A stretch of 64,000 nt of DNA from Amphritea opalescens (GTDB lineage Bacteria; Pseudomonadota; Gammaproteobacteria; Pseudomonadales; Balneatricaceae), in NCBI RefSeq assembly GCF_003957515.1, contig NZ_RQXW01000007.1:124001-188000 (forward strand), in the 5' to 3' direction. The notes beneath the pieces are model-generated. The model had not been told where the DNA came from, did not search any database, and worked only from the letters and a program-made list of their open reading frames with translations. This document shows positions 35,303 through 45,276 of the stretch, one piece after another. A program made the position numbers and the translations under genes. Positions within the stretch are counted from its first letter, which is position 1. The number at the start of each line of letters is the position of its first letter.

Positions 35303-36528
35303 TGAAGCGTGTTGTTGTTACAGGTATGGCGGGTTTCTCTCCGGTAGGGAATGACTGGCAGACGATTAAGAAAAATTTGCAGGATGTGAAAACCGGAATC
35401 GTCAGAATGGATGATTGGGATATCTATGACGGCCTTAATACCCGCCTAGCTGGACCTGTCGCTGAGTTTTCAATGCCTGCACATTATAAGCGAAAAGACC
35501 TTCGAAGCATGGGGAGAGTGGCTCAGTTTGGCGTCTACAGTACTGAGTTGGCATTGGCTGATGCCGGTTTATTAGGTTCTGCCGAATTAGGGCAGGGGCA
35601 GGTAGGTGTTGCCTTTGGTTCTTCTGCGGGAGACACCAACGCCTTTGTTGATTTCGGTCGAATGTTGATCAATCAATCCTCGGATGGTTTGAACGCCAAC
35701 TCCTATGTGAAAATGATGGCACATACCGCGCCGGTTAATATTGGCGTTTATTTTGGCCTTCGTGGCCGAGTTATTACTACCTCAAGTGCATGTACATCTG
35801 GAAGCCAAGGAATCGGCTACGCCTATGAAGCCATTAAGTATGGTTTGCAGCAAGTCATGATTGCAGGAGGTAGTGAAGGGTTATGCGCTACAGAGGCTGC
35901 TGTCTTCGATACTTTATTTGCCACCAGTGTTGCCAATGATACGCCTGATAAATCGCCTCGCCCCTTTGATAAGGATCGAGATGGGTTGGTGATTGGTGAA
36001 GGGGGAGGCGCGCTTATTCTTGAAGAGCTAGAGCATGCTCTGGATCGAGGGGCGGCTATTTATGCTGAGATCGTTGGTTTTGGAACCAACTCCGATGGGC
36101 AGCATGTGACTCAGCCGAATGCTGAAACGATGGAAGCTTCGATTCGATTGGCGCTCAGCGATGCTAAGCTATCTGCCAGTGATATCGGTTATATCAGCGC
36201 CCATGGTACCGCAACCAGTCGTGGTGATGTCGCTGAAAGCCATGCAACCGCGGCCGTCTTTAGTGATACGACCCCGATCAGTTCACTCAAGAGTTATACC
36301 GGCCATACACTGGGAGCTTGTGGTGCTCTAGAGGCTTGGACTGCCATCGAAATGATGAACGACGATTGGTTTTGCCCAACTGCAAATCTCACCCATGTAG
36401 ACTCAGAATGCGCCACTCTTGATTATATTATGACTGAAGGTCGAAGCATCCATACTGACTATGTCATGAGTAATAACTTTGCCTTTGGGGGGATCAATAC
36501 TTCGCTTATATTTAAGCGCTGGGAGTAG
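35302..36528 (+). CDS. apeR: Ketosynthase ApeR-like (aryl polyene)
   Basis: Second full beta-ketoacyl-ACP synthase of the cluster, 408 residues, with C164 (TSSACTSGS), H301 (SAHGTATSRGD) and H335 (SYTGHTLGACGA). APE clusters normally have two active ketosynthases, ApeO and ApeR; ApeR is thought to take early or different acyl substrates. ATG at 35302 overlaps the reductase stop; the frame also opens at a TTG three bases earlier. Last gene of the operon, followed by a strong terminator. Confidence 0.9.
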   Translation: MKRVVVTGMAGFSPVGNDWQTIKKNLQDVKTGIVRMDDWDIYDGLNTRLAGPVAEFSMPAHYKRKDLRSMGRVAQFGVYSTELALADAGLLGSAELGQGQVGVAFGSSAGDTNAFVDFGRMLINQSSDGLNANSYVKMMAHTAPVNIGVYFGLRGRVITTSSACTSGSQGIGYAYEAIKYGLQQVMIAGGSEGLCATEAAVFDTLFATSVANDTPDKSPRPFDKDRDGLVIGEGGGALILEELEHALDRGAAIYAEIVGFGTNSDGQHVTQPNAETMEASIRLALSDAKLSASDIGYISAHGTATSRGDVAESHATAAVFSDTTPISSLKSYTGHTLGACGALEAWTAIEMMNDDWFCPTANLTHVDSECATLDYIMTEGRSIHTDYVMSNNFAFGGINTSLIFKRWE

Positions 36529-36596
36529 TTGAGGCAGTGGATATAAAAAATGAGACTCTTTCGTAAAAGGACATAGTTAACTATTGCCTTGTGGAT

Positions 36597-36629
36597 AAAA
36601 GGAACAACATTAATGTTGCTCCTTTTTTC
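36597..36629 (+). terminator. Terminator of the aryl polyene operon
   Basis: Long stem AAAAGGA-CAACAT / ATGTTG-TCCTTTT with one mismatch, ending in a run of six T, about 70 bases after the last ape gene. Bidirectional in form, so it can also end the convergent lipoprotein transcript. Confidence 0.82.
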
Positions 36630-36650
36630 GATACTGCTGCCGTTACAATG

Positions 36651-37286
36651 TTAGTCTTTTAGTGCTTTGACTATCGCCGGGTTGTTAAATAAACGAGAGA
36701 CCTTGGTTTCAAACGCCGATACTGCAACACGGGAATTTTGTCCTTGGAAGCCGGCTCCGGAAATTTTTTCCTTTCCCGTTGAGCGTGCTGATGCAGAGGC
36801 TATTTCTCGACCTTCTTGATCCTTTACTTGTAATTCAAGATCATAAATAAGAGCAATATTCATCATGACATCTGTCTTCCATTCAGAGACAGTTAGAATA
36901 ATATTTTTTTGTTGACCGTTATTTTTGATGACGTTGGCAACCATGGAAGTATCTGGGGATGAAAAATAAAGCTTATTAACCTGAAACCCTGATTGAACCA
37001 GTGAGCGTTCTAGCACGTCAGACATATCTTCGGTTAAAGGCTTGCCACTACTGGTTGTGACCTCAAATGGGTTACCAAACCCTCCTCGTTGAAGGCCAAT
37101 GAAGTTGGCACTTTTATCACCGTTTATAACGTAACTTCTATTATCAATGACACCTAAGCTTACTTTGTCTGTTCCTTTGATAGGCAGAGAAACATCCGCT
37201 TGTTGGTAGTCATATTGATTCCCTACTGCGCAGCCTGTTAGAAAGGATAAGCATAAAAGAGCAATAGAATATTTAAATAATCTCAT
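36651..37286 (-). CDS. Putative lipoprotein, YajG-like, function unknown
   Basis: Lipoprotein of 211 residues with signal and lipobox LSFLTGC (C19), followed by Ala. The body (VSLGVIDNRSYVINGDK, LTEDMSDVLERSLVQSGF, IILTVSEWKTDVMMN) recalls YajG-type lipoproteins, but I cannot confirm the family. Its start overlaps the stop of the upstream lipoprotein gene by four bases, so the two are one transcription unit. It is convergent with the aryl polyene operon. A shared envelope role is possible but only positional. Confidence 0.65.
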   Translation of the reverse strand: MRLFKYSIALLCLSFLTGCAVGNQYDYQQADVSLPIKGTDKVSLGVIDNRSYVINGDKSANFIGLQRGGFGNPFEVTTSSGKPLTEDMSDVLERSLVQSGFQVNKLYFSSPDTSMVANVIKNNGQQKNIILTVSEWKTDVMMNIALIYDLELQVKDQEGREIASASARSTGKEKISGAGFQGQNSRVAVSAFETKVSRLFNNPAIVKALKD

Positions 37287-37732
37287 TGGGATACTACCTT
37301 GTTGGCTCTAAAAATATCATTCAAAACTTCATCGACCATCTCTTCAGGGCTTTTTCTTGCAAGTGATGTACGGAATGATCTACCGGTGGCAAACTGATAG
37401 TTAGTTTCAGGGTCTCGGAAGTTAATATTCAATTCAAGCATGTACATAGTAAGGTCCCACATCCACTTGTCTTGATATTCAACAATGACGTCAACAGGAT
37501 GGGATGGCGTTTTATTGGTTCCACTGGATGCGTCTAAGCCCATAGAGTTAAGTTTATTAGCTATAAGTTTTTCAATACCTCGATTATCTTTTTCAAATTT
37601 GACGACATGAAATGATTTCATTTTTGAGATATCTACTTGAGGATCTACATCAGATATTAGTTTTGTGTTTGCACAGCCAGCGAGCAACATCACAAATATT
37701 GCAGTTATGAAGGGTTTAATGATACGGCGCAT
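37283..37732 (-). CDS. Putative small lipoprotein, DUF4136-like
   Basis: Lipoprotein of 149 residues with lipobox VMLLAGC (C20). The mature part (ISKMKSFHVVKFEKDNRGIEKLIANKL, then DVIVEYQDKWMWDLTMYMLEL, and EEMVDEVLNDIF near the C-terminus) resembles DUF4136-type lipoproteins, which share a short N-terminal strand-helix and a C-terminal helix. First gene of a two-gene unit with the lipoprotein at 36651-37286. AAGGATG lies close upstream of the ATG. Base composition is more AT-rich than the neighbouring core genes. Confidence 0.62.
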   Translation of the reverse strand: MRRIIKPFITAIFVMLLAGCANTKLISDVDPQVDISKMKSFHVVKFEKDNRGIEKLIANKLNSMGLDASSGTNKTPSHPVDVIVEYQDKWMWDLTMYMLELNINFRDPETNYQFATGRSFRTSLARKSPEEMVDEVLNDIFRANKVVSQ

Positions 37733-37944
37733 AAAAACATCCTTATTTTATAAACGTTAATTATTGAAGCTAGTCAGGAATAGAATCCATATTAAAATGA
37801 ATACCTTAGAGCAAAGCTGATAATAGTCTAATCGGAATGTGCTTAACAAGGCTTCGAGATTGATGTTAATACTTATTTTGGTGAATGTTTTATGTGATTG
37901 GGGTCTTAGGGCGACTTGATAATTTAATGCTTTAGCTAAGAAAG

Positions 37945-37972
37945 AAAAAAGCCAGCATCGCTGCTGGCTTTT
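37945..37972 (-). terminator. Terminator of the SDR reductase gene
   Basis: Stem GCCAGCA / TGCTGGC with a short loop, followed on the minus strand by a run of six T. Located 24-50 bases after the stop of the reductase gene. Confidence 0.75.
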
Positions 37973-37995
37973 GTTAACGCGGTATATGGCGTCTA

Positions 37996-38757
37996 TTAGA
38001 GACGTAGTGCGCCGTCGACTTCGATGCAACGACCGTTTACGTAGTCGTTTTGCAGGATGAAGGCAACAGTATTAGCGATCTCTTGAGGCTTACCTAAACG
38101 CTTAGCAGGGATAGTCGCTTCGACTTTTGCTAGTGCTTCAGGTTTCATGCTCAGTACCATTTCGGTACCGATAAAGCCGGGAGCAATAGATGCTGCACGA
38201 ATGCCGTAGCGGGCCAGTTCTTTCGACCATGTTACAGCCATCGCTTGAACACCGGCTTTAGTGGCCGTGTAGTTCGTTTGACCCATGTTACCACTGCGTG
38301 AAATAGACGAGATGTTGATAATACAACCTTGGTTGCCTAGCTCAATCATCTTGATTGCCGCTTCACGGCCACAGAGGAAGGTACCGGTCAAGTTAACATC
38401 CATAACCAAGTTCCAGTTGTCGAGGCTCATTTTGCTGACAACTTTGCCTTCTTTAACCTTGATAAACAGACCATCACGGGTGATACCAGCGTTGTTAACC
38501 AGTCCATGCAGGGCGCCAAAGTCGGCTGCCACATCGTTGAACAGTTTAACAACAGAATCTTCGTCAGAGACATTAGCTATGTAGCCACGGGCTTCTACAC
38601 CAAACTCCGCGCACAGAGCAATAGTTTCATCAAGACCTTCCTGATCCAGATCAGCGAGGGCTAACTTCGCGCCTTTTTCTGCGAGTTCCAGTGCCATGGC
38701 GCGACCTAAACCGCGGCCGCCGCCGGTAATAACGATTACTTTATCTTTCAGTTCCAT
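37996..38757 (-). CDS. SDR-family reductase (FabG/acetoacetyl-CoA reductase-like)
   Basis: Classical short-chain dehydrogenase/reductase of 253 residues: cofactor motif TGGGRGLGRA (11-20), NNAG (88-91), S151, Y163 and K167 (NISSISRSG, NYTATKAG). It resembles 3-oxoacyl-ACP reductases and PhaB-like acetoacetyl-CoA reductases. An acidic residue (D36, LALADLDQEG) after the second strand is typical of NAD preference, unlike FabG, so NAD-linked 3-hydroxyacyl dehydrogenation is an alternative. Stands alone, with its own terminator and a 490-bp upstream region. Substrate unknown. Confidence 0.85.
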   Translation of the reverse strand: MELKDKVIVITGGGRGLGRAMALELAEKGAKLALADLDQEGLDETIALCAEFGVEARGYIANVSDEDSVVKLFNDVAADFGALHGLVNNAGITRDGLFIKVKEGKVVSKMSLDNWNLVMDVNLTGTFLCGREAAIKMIELGNQGCIINISSISRSGNMGQTNYTATKAGVQAMAVTWSKELARYGIRAASIAPGFIGTEMVLSMKPEALAKVEATIPAKRLGKPQEIANTVAFILQNDYVNGRCIEVDGALRL

Positions 38758-39248
38758 CAGTTTTACTACCTTATCTTCTATATTTTATTTTCTTTTTTAT
38801 TATGGCTCTTTTTGTGCGTTGCAAAATGCTTTGGGTAAGAACTTATAACGCTTCTGCAAAAAAGTCCACTGAATAAGGCTCTTGTTGTTTAAAGTCTTTA
38901 ATAAACAATGGCTTATAATGTCAACTTTTTGTCCTTTTTTGCTTGGGTGGTAGTCCCTTAGACGTAAAAGTATGCGCTTATGTCCGTGCTTTTGTATAGT
39001 TTTTTAGTCGTAATGCTGCAAATGCGATTAGTTTTTTTGGGTTGAAAAAACGGGAAGAGTCCCTAACTATATTGAATGTTCAGTGTTTTTTCTGATTGCC
39101 TCTGCGATTGATATGTATCGTTGAGGTCTTTTTTCATCTGTGATGGACTGCCTAGGAAGATGTGAAGCATAGGATCGATGGTTTTTTGCCGATGCAATAG
39201 GCTGTTTATCGTTTCCCTTACCTTTAGCAGACACAGGATTGGAGCATT
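38758..39248. other. Intergenic region between the SDR gene and fxsA
   Basis: About 490 bp between divergent genes, AT-rich. A seven-base inverted repeat (TTGTTTA at 38885-38891 and TAAACAA at 38902-38908) lies beside a plus-strand TATAAT at 38914-38919 whose -35 is poor. This could be an operator, but I cannot assign a regulator. GGAG precedes fxsA at the right end. No RNA gene or convincing small reading frame seen. Confidence 0.4.
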
Positions 39249-39731
39249 ATGCGCTTTCTTCTACTGCTTTTTATTGTTATCCCGGTCATTGAGATAACGG
39301 TTCTGATTAATGTCGGCCAGGCGATCGGCGCTTGGTATACCGTCGGGCTAGTGTTGTTATCGGCCTTTATCGGGGTGAATATGCTGCGCTATCAGGGGCT
39401 GTCTACTCTCGCTCGGGCGCAGGAACGAATGAATGCTGGGCAGGTGCCCGGTAATGAGATGGTCGAAGGTATCGTGCTGGCGGTGGGCGGTGCTTTGCTG
39501 CTAACGCCGGGTTTTGTTACCGATGTTATCGGCTTTTTTTGTTTGATTCCCTTCACTCGTCAGTGGCTTGCGCGTCAGGTGATGAGCCGCTTTACCGTCG
39601 TGGCGATGTCGCATCGGCAAGATAATCCAGACGTGGGCGATTCGCTGCATCATCGTCAGTATCCGCCACACCACTCGGATGGGGGTAAGCCTGGCGATAT
39701 TATTGATGGTGATTTTCGTCGCGAAGACTAA
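39249..39731 (+). CDS. fxsA: FxsA-family membrane protein
   Basis: Inner-membrane protein of 160 residues. E. coli FxsA overproduction relieves exclusion of phage T7 by F plasmids; its normal role is unclear. Family traits: MRFLLLLFIVIPVIEITVLI, then GQAIGAWYTVGLVLLSAFIGVNMLRYQG, a central VPGNEMVEGIVLAVGGALLLTPGFVTDVIGF, and a polar His-rich tail. The fxsA-groES-groEL order is widespread in gammaproteobacteria and supports the call. GGAG precedes the ATG. Confidence 0.9.
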   Translation: MRFLLLLFIVIPVIEITVLINVGQAIGAWYTVGLVLLSAFIGVNMLRYQGLSTLARAQERMNAGQVPGNEMVEGIVLAVGGALLLTPGFVTDVIGFFCLIPFTRQWLARQVMSRFTVVAMSHRQDNPDVGDSLHHRQYPPHHSDGGKPGDIIDGDFRRED

Positions 39732-39750
39732 AAATATTTTCACTCGGGGT

Positions 39751-39779
39751 GTTGAAATGTCTTTTGCTGCCCCCACTTA
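39751..39779 (+). promoter_or_regulatory. Sigma-32 heat-shock promoter of groESL
   Basis: GTTGAAA (39751-39757) and CCCCACTTA (39771-39779) with 13 bases between them closely match the sigma-32 consensus (CTTGAAA, 11-16 bases, CCCCATNT). It lies about 95 bases upstream of groES, in the gap after fxsA. Confidence 0.82.
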
Positions 39780-39873
39780 GTGTGTCATCCAAGGATTTGT
39801 AGCAACGCTTTGTTGCTGCACTTTATAAAACAAAACTGACTTTTTTTGATCAACGGATCAGGAGAGAGATTCA

Positions 39874-40167
39874 ATGAAAATTCGTCCGCTTCACGACCGT
39901 GTGGTTGTTCGCCGTAAAGAAGAAGAAGCAACTACTGCCAGTGGTATTGTGCTGCCAGGTTCTGCTGCTGAAAAGCCTAATCAAGGTGAAGTTCTCGCTG
40001 TAGGGACTGGTCGTATTACCAGTACCGGTGAGATCCAAGCTTTAGATGTTAAGGTTGGTGACACTGTGCTGTTTGGTCAGTATGCAGGTTCTAATACCGT
40101 TAAAGTTGACGGTGAAGAGCTGCTGATCATGAACGAAAGCGATATTTACGGTGTACTGGAAAGCTGA
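39874..40167 (+). CDS. groES: Co-chaperonin GroES (Cpn10)
   Basis: The 97-residue lid of the GroEL chaperonin, forming a heptamer that caps the folding chamber. The sequence is near consensus ([14 protein letters not shown], a mobile loop with [20 protein letters not shown], and [19 protein letters not shown]). AGGAGAGAG precedes the ATG. Transcribed with groEL from the sigma-32 promoter about 95 bases upstream. Confidence 0.98.
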   Translation: MKIRPLHDRVVVRRKEEEATTASGIVLPGSAAEKPNQGEVLAVGTGRITSTGEIQALDVKVGDTVLFGQYAGSNTVKVDGEELLIMNESDIYGVLES

Positions 40168-40198
40168 GTGTAAGCTTCTAGTAAGAATTTCTGATTGA

Positions 40199-41872
<1,674 letters not shown>

Positions 41873-41905
41873 TCCATCCCACCTAATTAAGCCTCGCTTA
41901 TAAGA

Positions 41906-41935
41906 AAGCCCCGTGTTCTGCACGGGGCTTTTCTT
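41906..41935 (+). terminator. Terminator of groESL
   Basis: Stem AAGCCCCGTG / CACGGGGCTT with a five-base loop, followed by T-rich sequence, about 35 bases after the groEL stop. Confidence 0.88.
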
Positions 41936-42009
41936 TTGGCAAAAAAGTACTCAGATAGTGTAATATCGACATTTCTGAACTGAAATAATGGCCTTATAGA
42001 GAGTTTCAC

Positions 42010-42927
42010 ATGCGCGATCAGGATAAAGATCTGGAGCTTCCGAGTTTTGGCCCGGCAGAACGGGAGTTACATATTAATGCGCCTGGCGAGCATTCCCAGC
42101 CAGAGCCACCGGCTAACGGTAATCGTCATCCTAGCCCTAGGGACGATGCACAGAAGAAGTCTTCAGGTGGTAGCGCGCTGAGTTATCTGATTATTTTGTT
42201 ATTAGCCGTGGCCGTTGGTGGTTTGGCCTATTGGAGCTTTCTGCAACATCAGCAACTGTTAGCGCTTGAGGCGGAACGGGTTGAGGTTGATGAGAAGATC
42301 ATCGAATTACAGAAGTTGTTTTTAGTTGCCGGAAATAGTGCGGCGCAAACCGGTGAAACGTTACAGAGTCAGGTTGAGAAGCAGGCTTTAACAACCCAAG
42401 AGCAGTTTGTTAAGTTGAATGCGGGTGTGGCTAAGTCTCAATCTGAGATTGCTAAATTATGGGTGGTCGCTCACCAACAAAATGCGCCCAAGCTCGCTAA
42501 GTTGGAAACACAGTTAAAAGGCGCCTTAACGCAAGTTGAGACACAAACAAAAGCGTTGAGTGATGTTAGTGGTCAGCTGTCACAGCTAGAGAAGAAGCTA
42601 ACCGCGGCGACAGCAAAAGAGAGTGACAATGCTAAGCAGGTTGCCGCCGTTAGACAGAGCGCCTCAGCATTGAGTACGGAGTTCCAGATACTGACGGAAT
42701 CAATTGAACGTCAACAAGCGGAGCAGGGCAAAGCGATGGCGGCCTTGTCTAAGCAGGTTGCGGCTTTGAAGAGCGGTCAAGGGAGCGCTGCAGGACTTGA
42801 ACGGCGTGTTAGAGTCAATGAGCAAGCGGTGAAAGCGATCGATGGCTCTCGTTTGGTGATGAATAAAGAGTTGCTGCAGATTAGGCAGAAGTTAAATAAC
42901 TTGCAGCTCAAGGTTGAAAGGCTGTAA
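42010..42927 (+). CDS. Membrane-anchored coiled-coil protein, function unknown
   Basis: I do not recognise a named family. The 305-residue protein has a polar, Pro-rich cytoplasmic N-terminus (1-53), one transmembrane segment (about 56-76, SYLIILLLAVAVGGLAYWSF) and a long helical, Gln/Lys/Ala/Glu-rich extension (about 80-305) with heptad character, predicted to lie in the periplasm. Similar anchored coiled-coil proteins occur in Pseudomonas-type genomes as hypothetical proteins, and the layout recalls division/envelope scaffolds. It stands alone after groEL with the weak GAGAG box upstream. Confidence 0.7.
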   Translation: MRDQDKDLELPSFGPAERELHINAPGEHSQPEPPANGNRHPSPRDDAQKKSSGGSALSYLIILLLAVAVGGLAYWSFLQHQQLLALEAERVEVDEKIIELQKLFLVAGNSAAQTGETLQSQVEKQALTTQEQFVKLNAGVAKSQSEIAKLWVVAHQQNAPKLAKLETQLKGALTQVETQTKALSDVSGQLSQLEKKLTAATAKESDNAKQVAAVRQSASALSTEFQILTESIERQQAEQGKAMAALSKQVAALKSGQGSAAGLERRVRVNEQAVKAIDGSRLVMNKELLQIRQKLNNLQLKVERL

Positions 42928-43111
42928 GGGTTAATCTGTGTTCTCACTAGGTTTGTTGAACTTGATCGCCGGTGTTGAGATTGCGCCGGTGATATTCGCG
43001 CAAAAATGGTGTGAGGTGATGATTCAGCGTACTCTTGTCATTGTTCAATCAGTCGCTCGACAGAGTGATGTAATATAGGAATGCCCGCGTTGCAAAGTTC
43101 AAGGTTATGGC

Positions 43112-43144
43112 TCCATATAAAAAAGACCCTTTTTTTATATGGGT
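43112..43144. repeat. AT-rich inverted repeat upstream of thpR
   Basis: CCATATAAAAAA and TTTTTTTATATGG face each other around GACCC, able to form a long hairpin about 75 bases before thpR. It lies in a gene-free stretch of about 290 bp (42928-43214). It could be a terminator for the coiled-coil gene or an operator; it lacks a GC-rich core, so I cannot decide. Confidence 0.45.
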
Positions 43145-43214
43145 TAGTGATTGCGATCCCTGCGCGGGACAGGCAAAATAGTCAGTCATTTTTTACGAGG
43201 AAGACAGCGCTTTA

Positions 43215-43775
43215 ATGGAAATTCGTGCATTTTTTGCGCTGGCCCTGCCGGGTTCTGTGGCTCGATGGTTGGCAGATTACGCTGATACTCTGTGTCAGTA
43301 TGACAAGCAGATAGAAGTAAACTGGGTAGATGCTGAATCCTATCACTTGACGCTGTGTTTCTTGGGAGAGATCTCCCTCGCGCAGATCGATCAGTTAGAG
43401 GACATTACCCGTCGTAAGTTATCGGAAGTGCGCTCATTTCAGGTGCACATTGATACGGCTGGCTATTATGCGGTGAGTCAGCAGTTATCCGTGATTGCGG
43501 CGATGGGTCATGACGATGAAGAGCTGAATGGTCTCAATCGGGCGATGATGGAGATCGCTTTGGAAGCGGGTATCGAGTTTAAAGAGGAAGATTTTAAACC
43601 CCATATCACCCTAGGGCGGCTGCCCGCTAAAAATAAATTTATACCGCCACCCGAGTGGCCATCATTGGATCTTTTTAGTCTGGCTGATTCAGTGATCCTG
43701 TTCCAGAGTAGACCGGGCGAACGCGGTTCTATATATACACCGCTGTTTGAAATTCCCTTGCAGGATATGGCCTAA
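43215..43775 (+). CDS. thpR: RNA 2',3'-cyclic phosphodiesterase (ThpR/LigT)
   Basis: 2H phosphoesterase of 186 residues that opens 2',3'-cyclic phosphates of RNA ends to 2'-phosphates; also reported to ligate tRNA halves in vitro. The two catalytic HxTx motifs are both present: H44-L-T-L in ESYHLTLCFLGE and H130-I-T-L in FKPHITLGRLP. N-terminal RAFFALALP is typical. It lies immediately upstream of trhP (38 bp), so both RNA-linked genes may be co-transcribed. The right length and both motifs make this secure. Confidence 0.93.
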   Translation: MEIRAFFALALPGSVARWLADYADTLCQYDKQIEVNWVDAESYHLTLCFLGEISLAQIDQLEDITRRKLSEVRSFQVHIDTAGYYAVSQQLSVIAAMGHDDEELNGLNRAMMEIALEAGIEFKEEDFKPHITLGRLPAKNKFIPPPEWPSLDLFSLADSVILFQSRPGERGSIYTPLFEIPLQDMA

Positions 43776-43812
43776 GCCAGCTGCAAAATCTAAATTATCA
43801 ACGTAGTGAATC

Positions 43813-45177
43813 ATGTTTAAACCAGAACTCCTCTCGCCAGCAGGAACGCTGCGCAATATGAAGTACGCCTTCGCTTATGGTGCCGATGCGGTGTATGCCG
43901 GTCAGCCCCGTTACAGTCTACGGGTACGTAATAACGATTTTAATCTGGATAACCTGCGTGAGGGGATTGAAATCGCCCACGGACAGGGGAAAAAACTGTA
44001 TGTGGCCAGTAATATCATGCCCCATAACAGTAAGCTGAAAACCTACATTGATGATCTGCGTCCGGTGATTGAGATGGGGCCGGATGCGCTGATTATGTCG
44101 GATCCTGGTTTAATCTTGATGGTGAAAGAGCAGTGGCCGGATGTGCCTATTCATCTGTCGGTGCAGAGTAATACCATGAACTGGGCCAGCGTTAAGTTTT
44201 GGCATCAGGCTGGGATTGAGCGGATTATTATGTCCCGTGAGTTGTCCCTCGATGAGATCGCCGAGATTCGTGAGAAGTGTCCGGAGATTGAGTTAGAGGT
44301 CTTTGTTCATGGTTCACTCTGTATCGCTTATTCTGGCCGCTGCTTGTTATCCGGTTATATCAATCACCGTGATCCAAACCAAGGCACCTGCACGAACTCC
44401 TGTCGCTGGAAATATGATGCTCATGAAGCGACTCAGAGCGACAATGGCGATCTGATCCCCGTACAGAATTTCGATCCAAACGAAGCGCCAGTACAACCGG
44501 CGTTGGGTGAAGGTGAGCCGACCAACAAGATGTATCTGTTGCAGGAAGAAACCCGTCCCGGTGAGTTTATGCCTGCGTTTGAAGATGAGCACGGCACCTA
44601 TATCATGAACTCGAAAGATCTACGGGCGGTTCAGCATGTCCATAGACTGGCGGAGATGGGCATACACTCGCTTAAAATCGAAGGGCGGACCAAGTCCCAT
44701 TATTATGTGGCACGGACCGCACAGGCCTATCGTAAGGCGATTGATGATGCCGTTGCGGGACGTCCGTTCGATATGCGCTTGATGGATACCTTGGAAAATC
44801 TCGCAAACCGAGGTTATACCGAAGGGTTCTATCGACGCCATGTGCATGATGAATATCAGAACTATGAAACCGGCAACTCTGTGGGTGTACATCAGCAGTT
44901 TGTTGGTGAAGTGATTGGCCAAGATAAGCAAAAGGGCACGCTGGATATCGAAGTGAAGAACCGCTTTATGGTGGGTGACACACTGGAATTGATGACGCCC
45001 TCCGGTAATCGTAAATTCAAATTGGAACACCTCGAAAACCTTAAGGGTGAAGTGCGTGATTGCGCGCCGGGTTCTGGCCATAAAGTGCGTTTGCCCTTGG
45101 ATATCGATGTTGATCTGGAGTATGCATTGTTAATGCGGGATCTACCGAATGCACCCGCCCATGAGAATGGTCAGTAA
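43813..45177 (+). CDS. trhP: TrhP/YegQ, U32-family tRNA 5-hydroxyuridine synthesis protein
   Basis: U32 'peptidase' family protein of 454 residues; E. coli TrhP (YegQ) is needed, with prephenate, for 5-hydroxylation of U34 in tRNAs, and is not a real protease. Seen: MFKPELLSPAGTLRNMKYAF, the GADAVYAGQPRYSLR segment, the U32 signature EVFVHGSLCIAYSGRCLLSG, and four cysteines C170, C177, C193, C197 (GTCTNSCRW) that likely bind an iron-sulfur cluster. MNSKDLRAVQHVHRLAEMGI and KIEGRTKSHYYVARTAQAYR are TrhP-like. Size equals the E. coli protein, which separates it from the shorter U32 members UbiU/UbiV and RlhA. Confidence 0.93.
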   Translation: MFKPELLSPAGTLRNMKYAFAYGADAVYAGQPRYSLRVRNNDFNLDNLREGIEIAHGQGKKLYVASNIMPHNSKLKTYIDDLRPVIEMGPDALIMSDPGLILMVKEQWPDVPIHLSVQSNTMNWASVKFWHQAGIERIIMSRELSLDEIAEIREKCPEIELEVFVHGSLCIAYSGRCLLSGYINHRDPNQGTCTNSCRWKYDAHEATQSDNGDLIPVQNFDPNEAPVQPALGEGEPTNKMYLLQEETRPGEFMPAFEDEHGTYIMNSKDLRAVQHVHRLAEMGIHSLKIEGRTKSHYYVARTAQAYRKAIDDAVAGRPFDMRLMDTLENLANRGYTEGFYRRHVHDEYQNYETGNSVGVHQQFVGEVIGQDKQKGTLDIEVKNRFMVGDTLELMTPSGNRKFKLEHLENLKGEVRDCAPGSGHKVRLPLDIDVDLEYALLMRDLPNAPAHENGQ

Positions 45178-45196
45178 GTAGTGGCATGTAATTGTG

Positions 45197-45224
45197 AAAA
45201 GGTATCCTGAGATACCTTTTTTTT
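45197..45224 (+). terminator. Terminator of trhP
   Basis: Perfect stem AAAAGGTATC / GATACCTTTT with a four-base loop and a run of eight T in total, about 20 bases after the stop. Confidence 0.88.
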
Positions 45225-45276
45225 GCGTTGTTTTTTTTAGTATTGATGATCGTTTATTCGAGTACGGTTGGGGTTG

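Noticed and set aside
39501-39776. Antisense frame over the fxsA 3' end
   Set aside because: It overlaps fxsA and the sigma-32 promoter and has no protein-like features.
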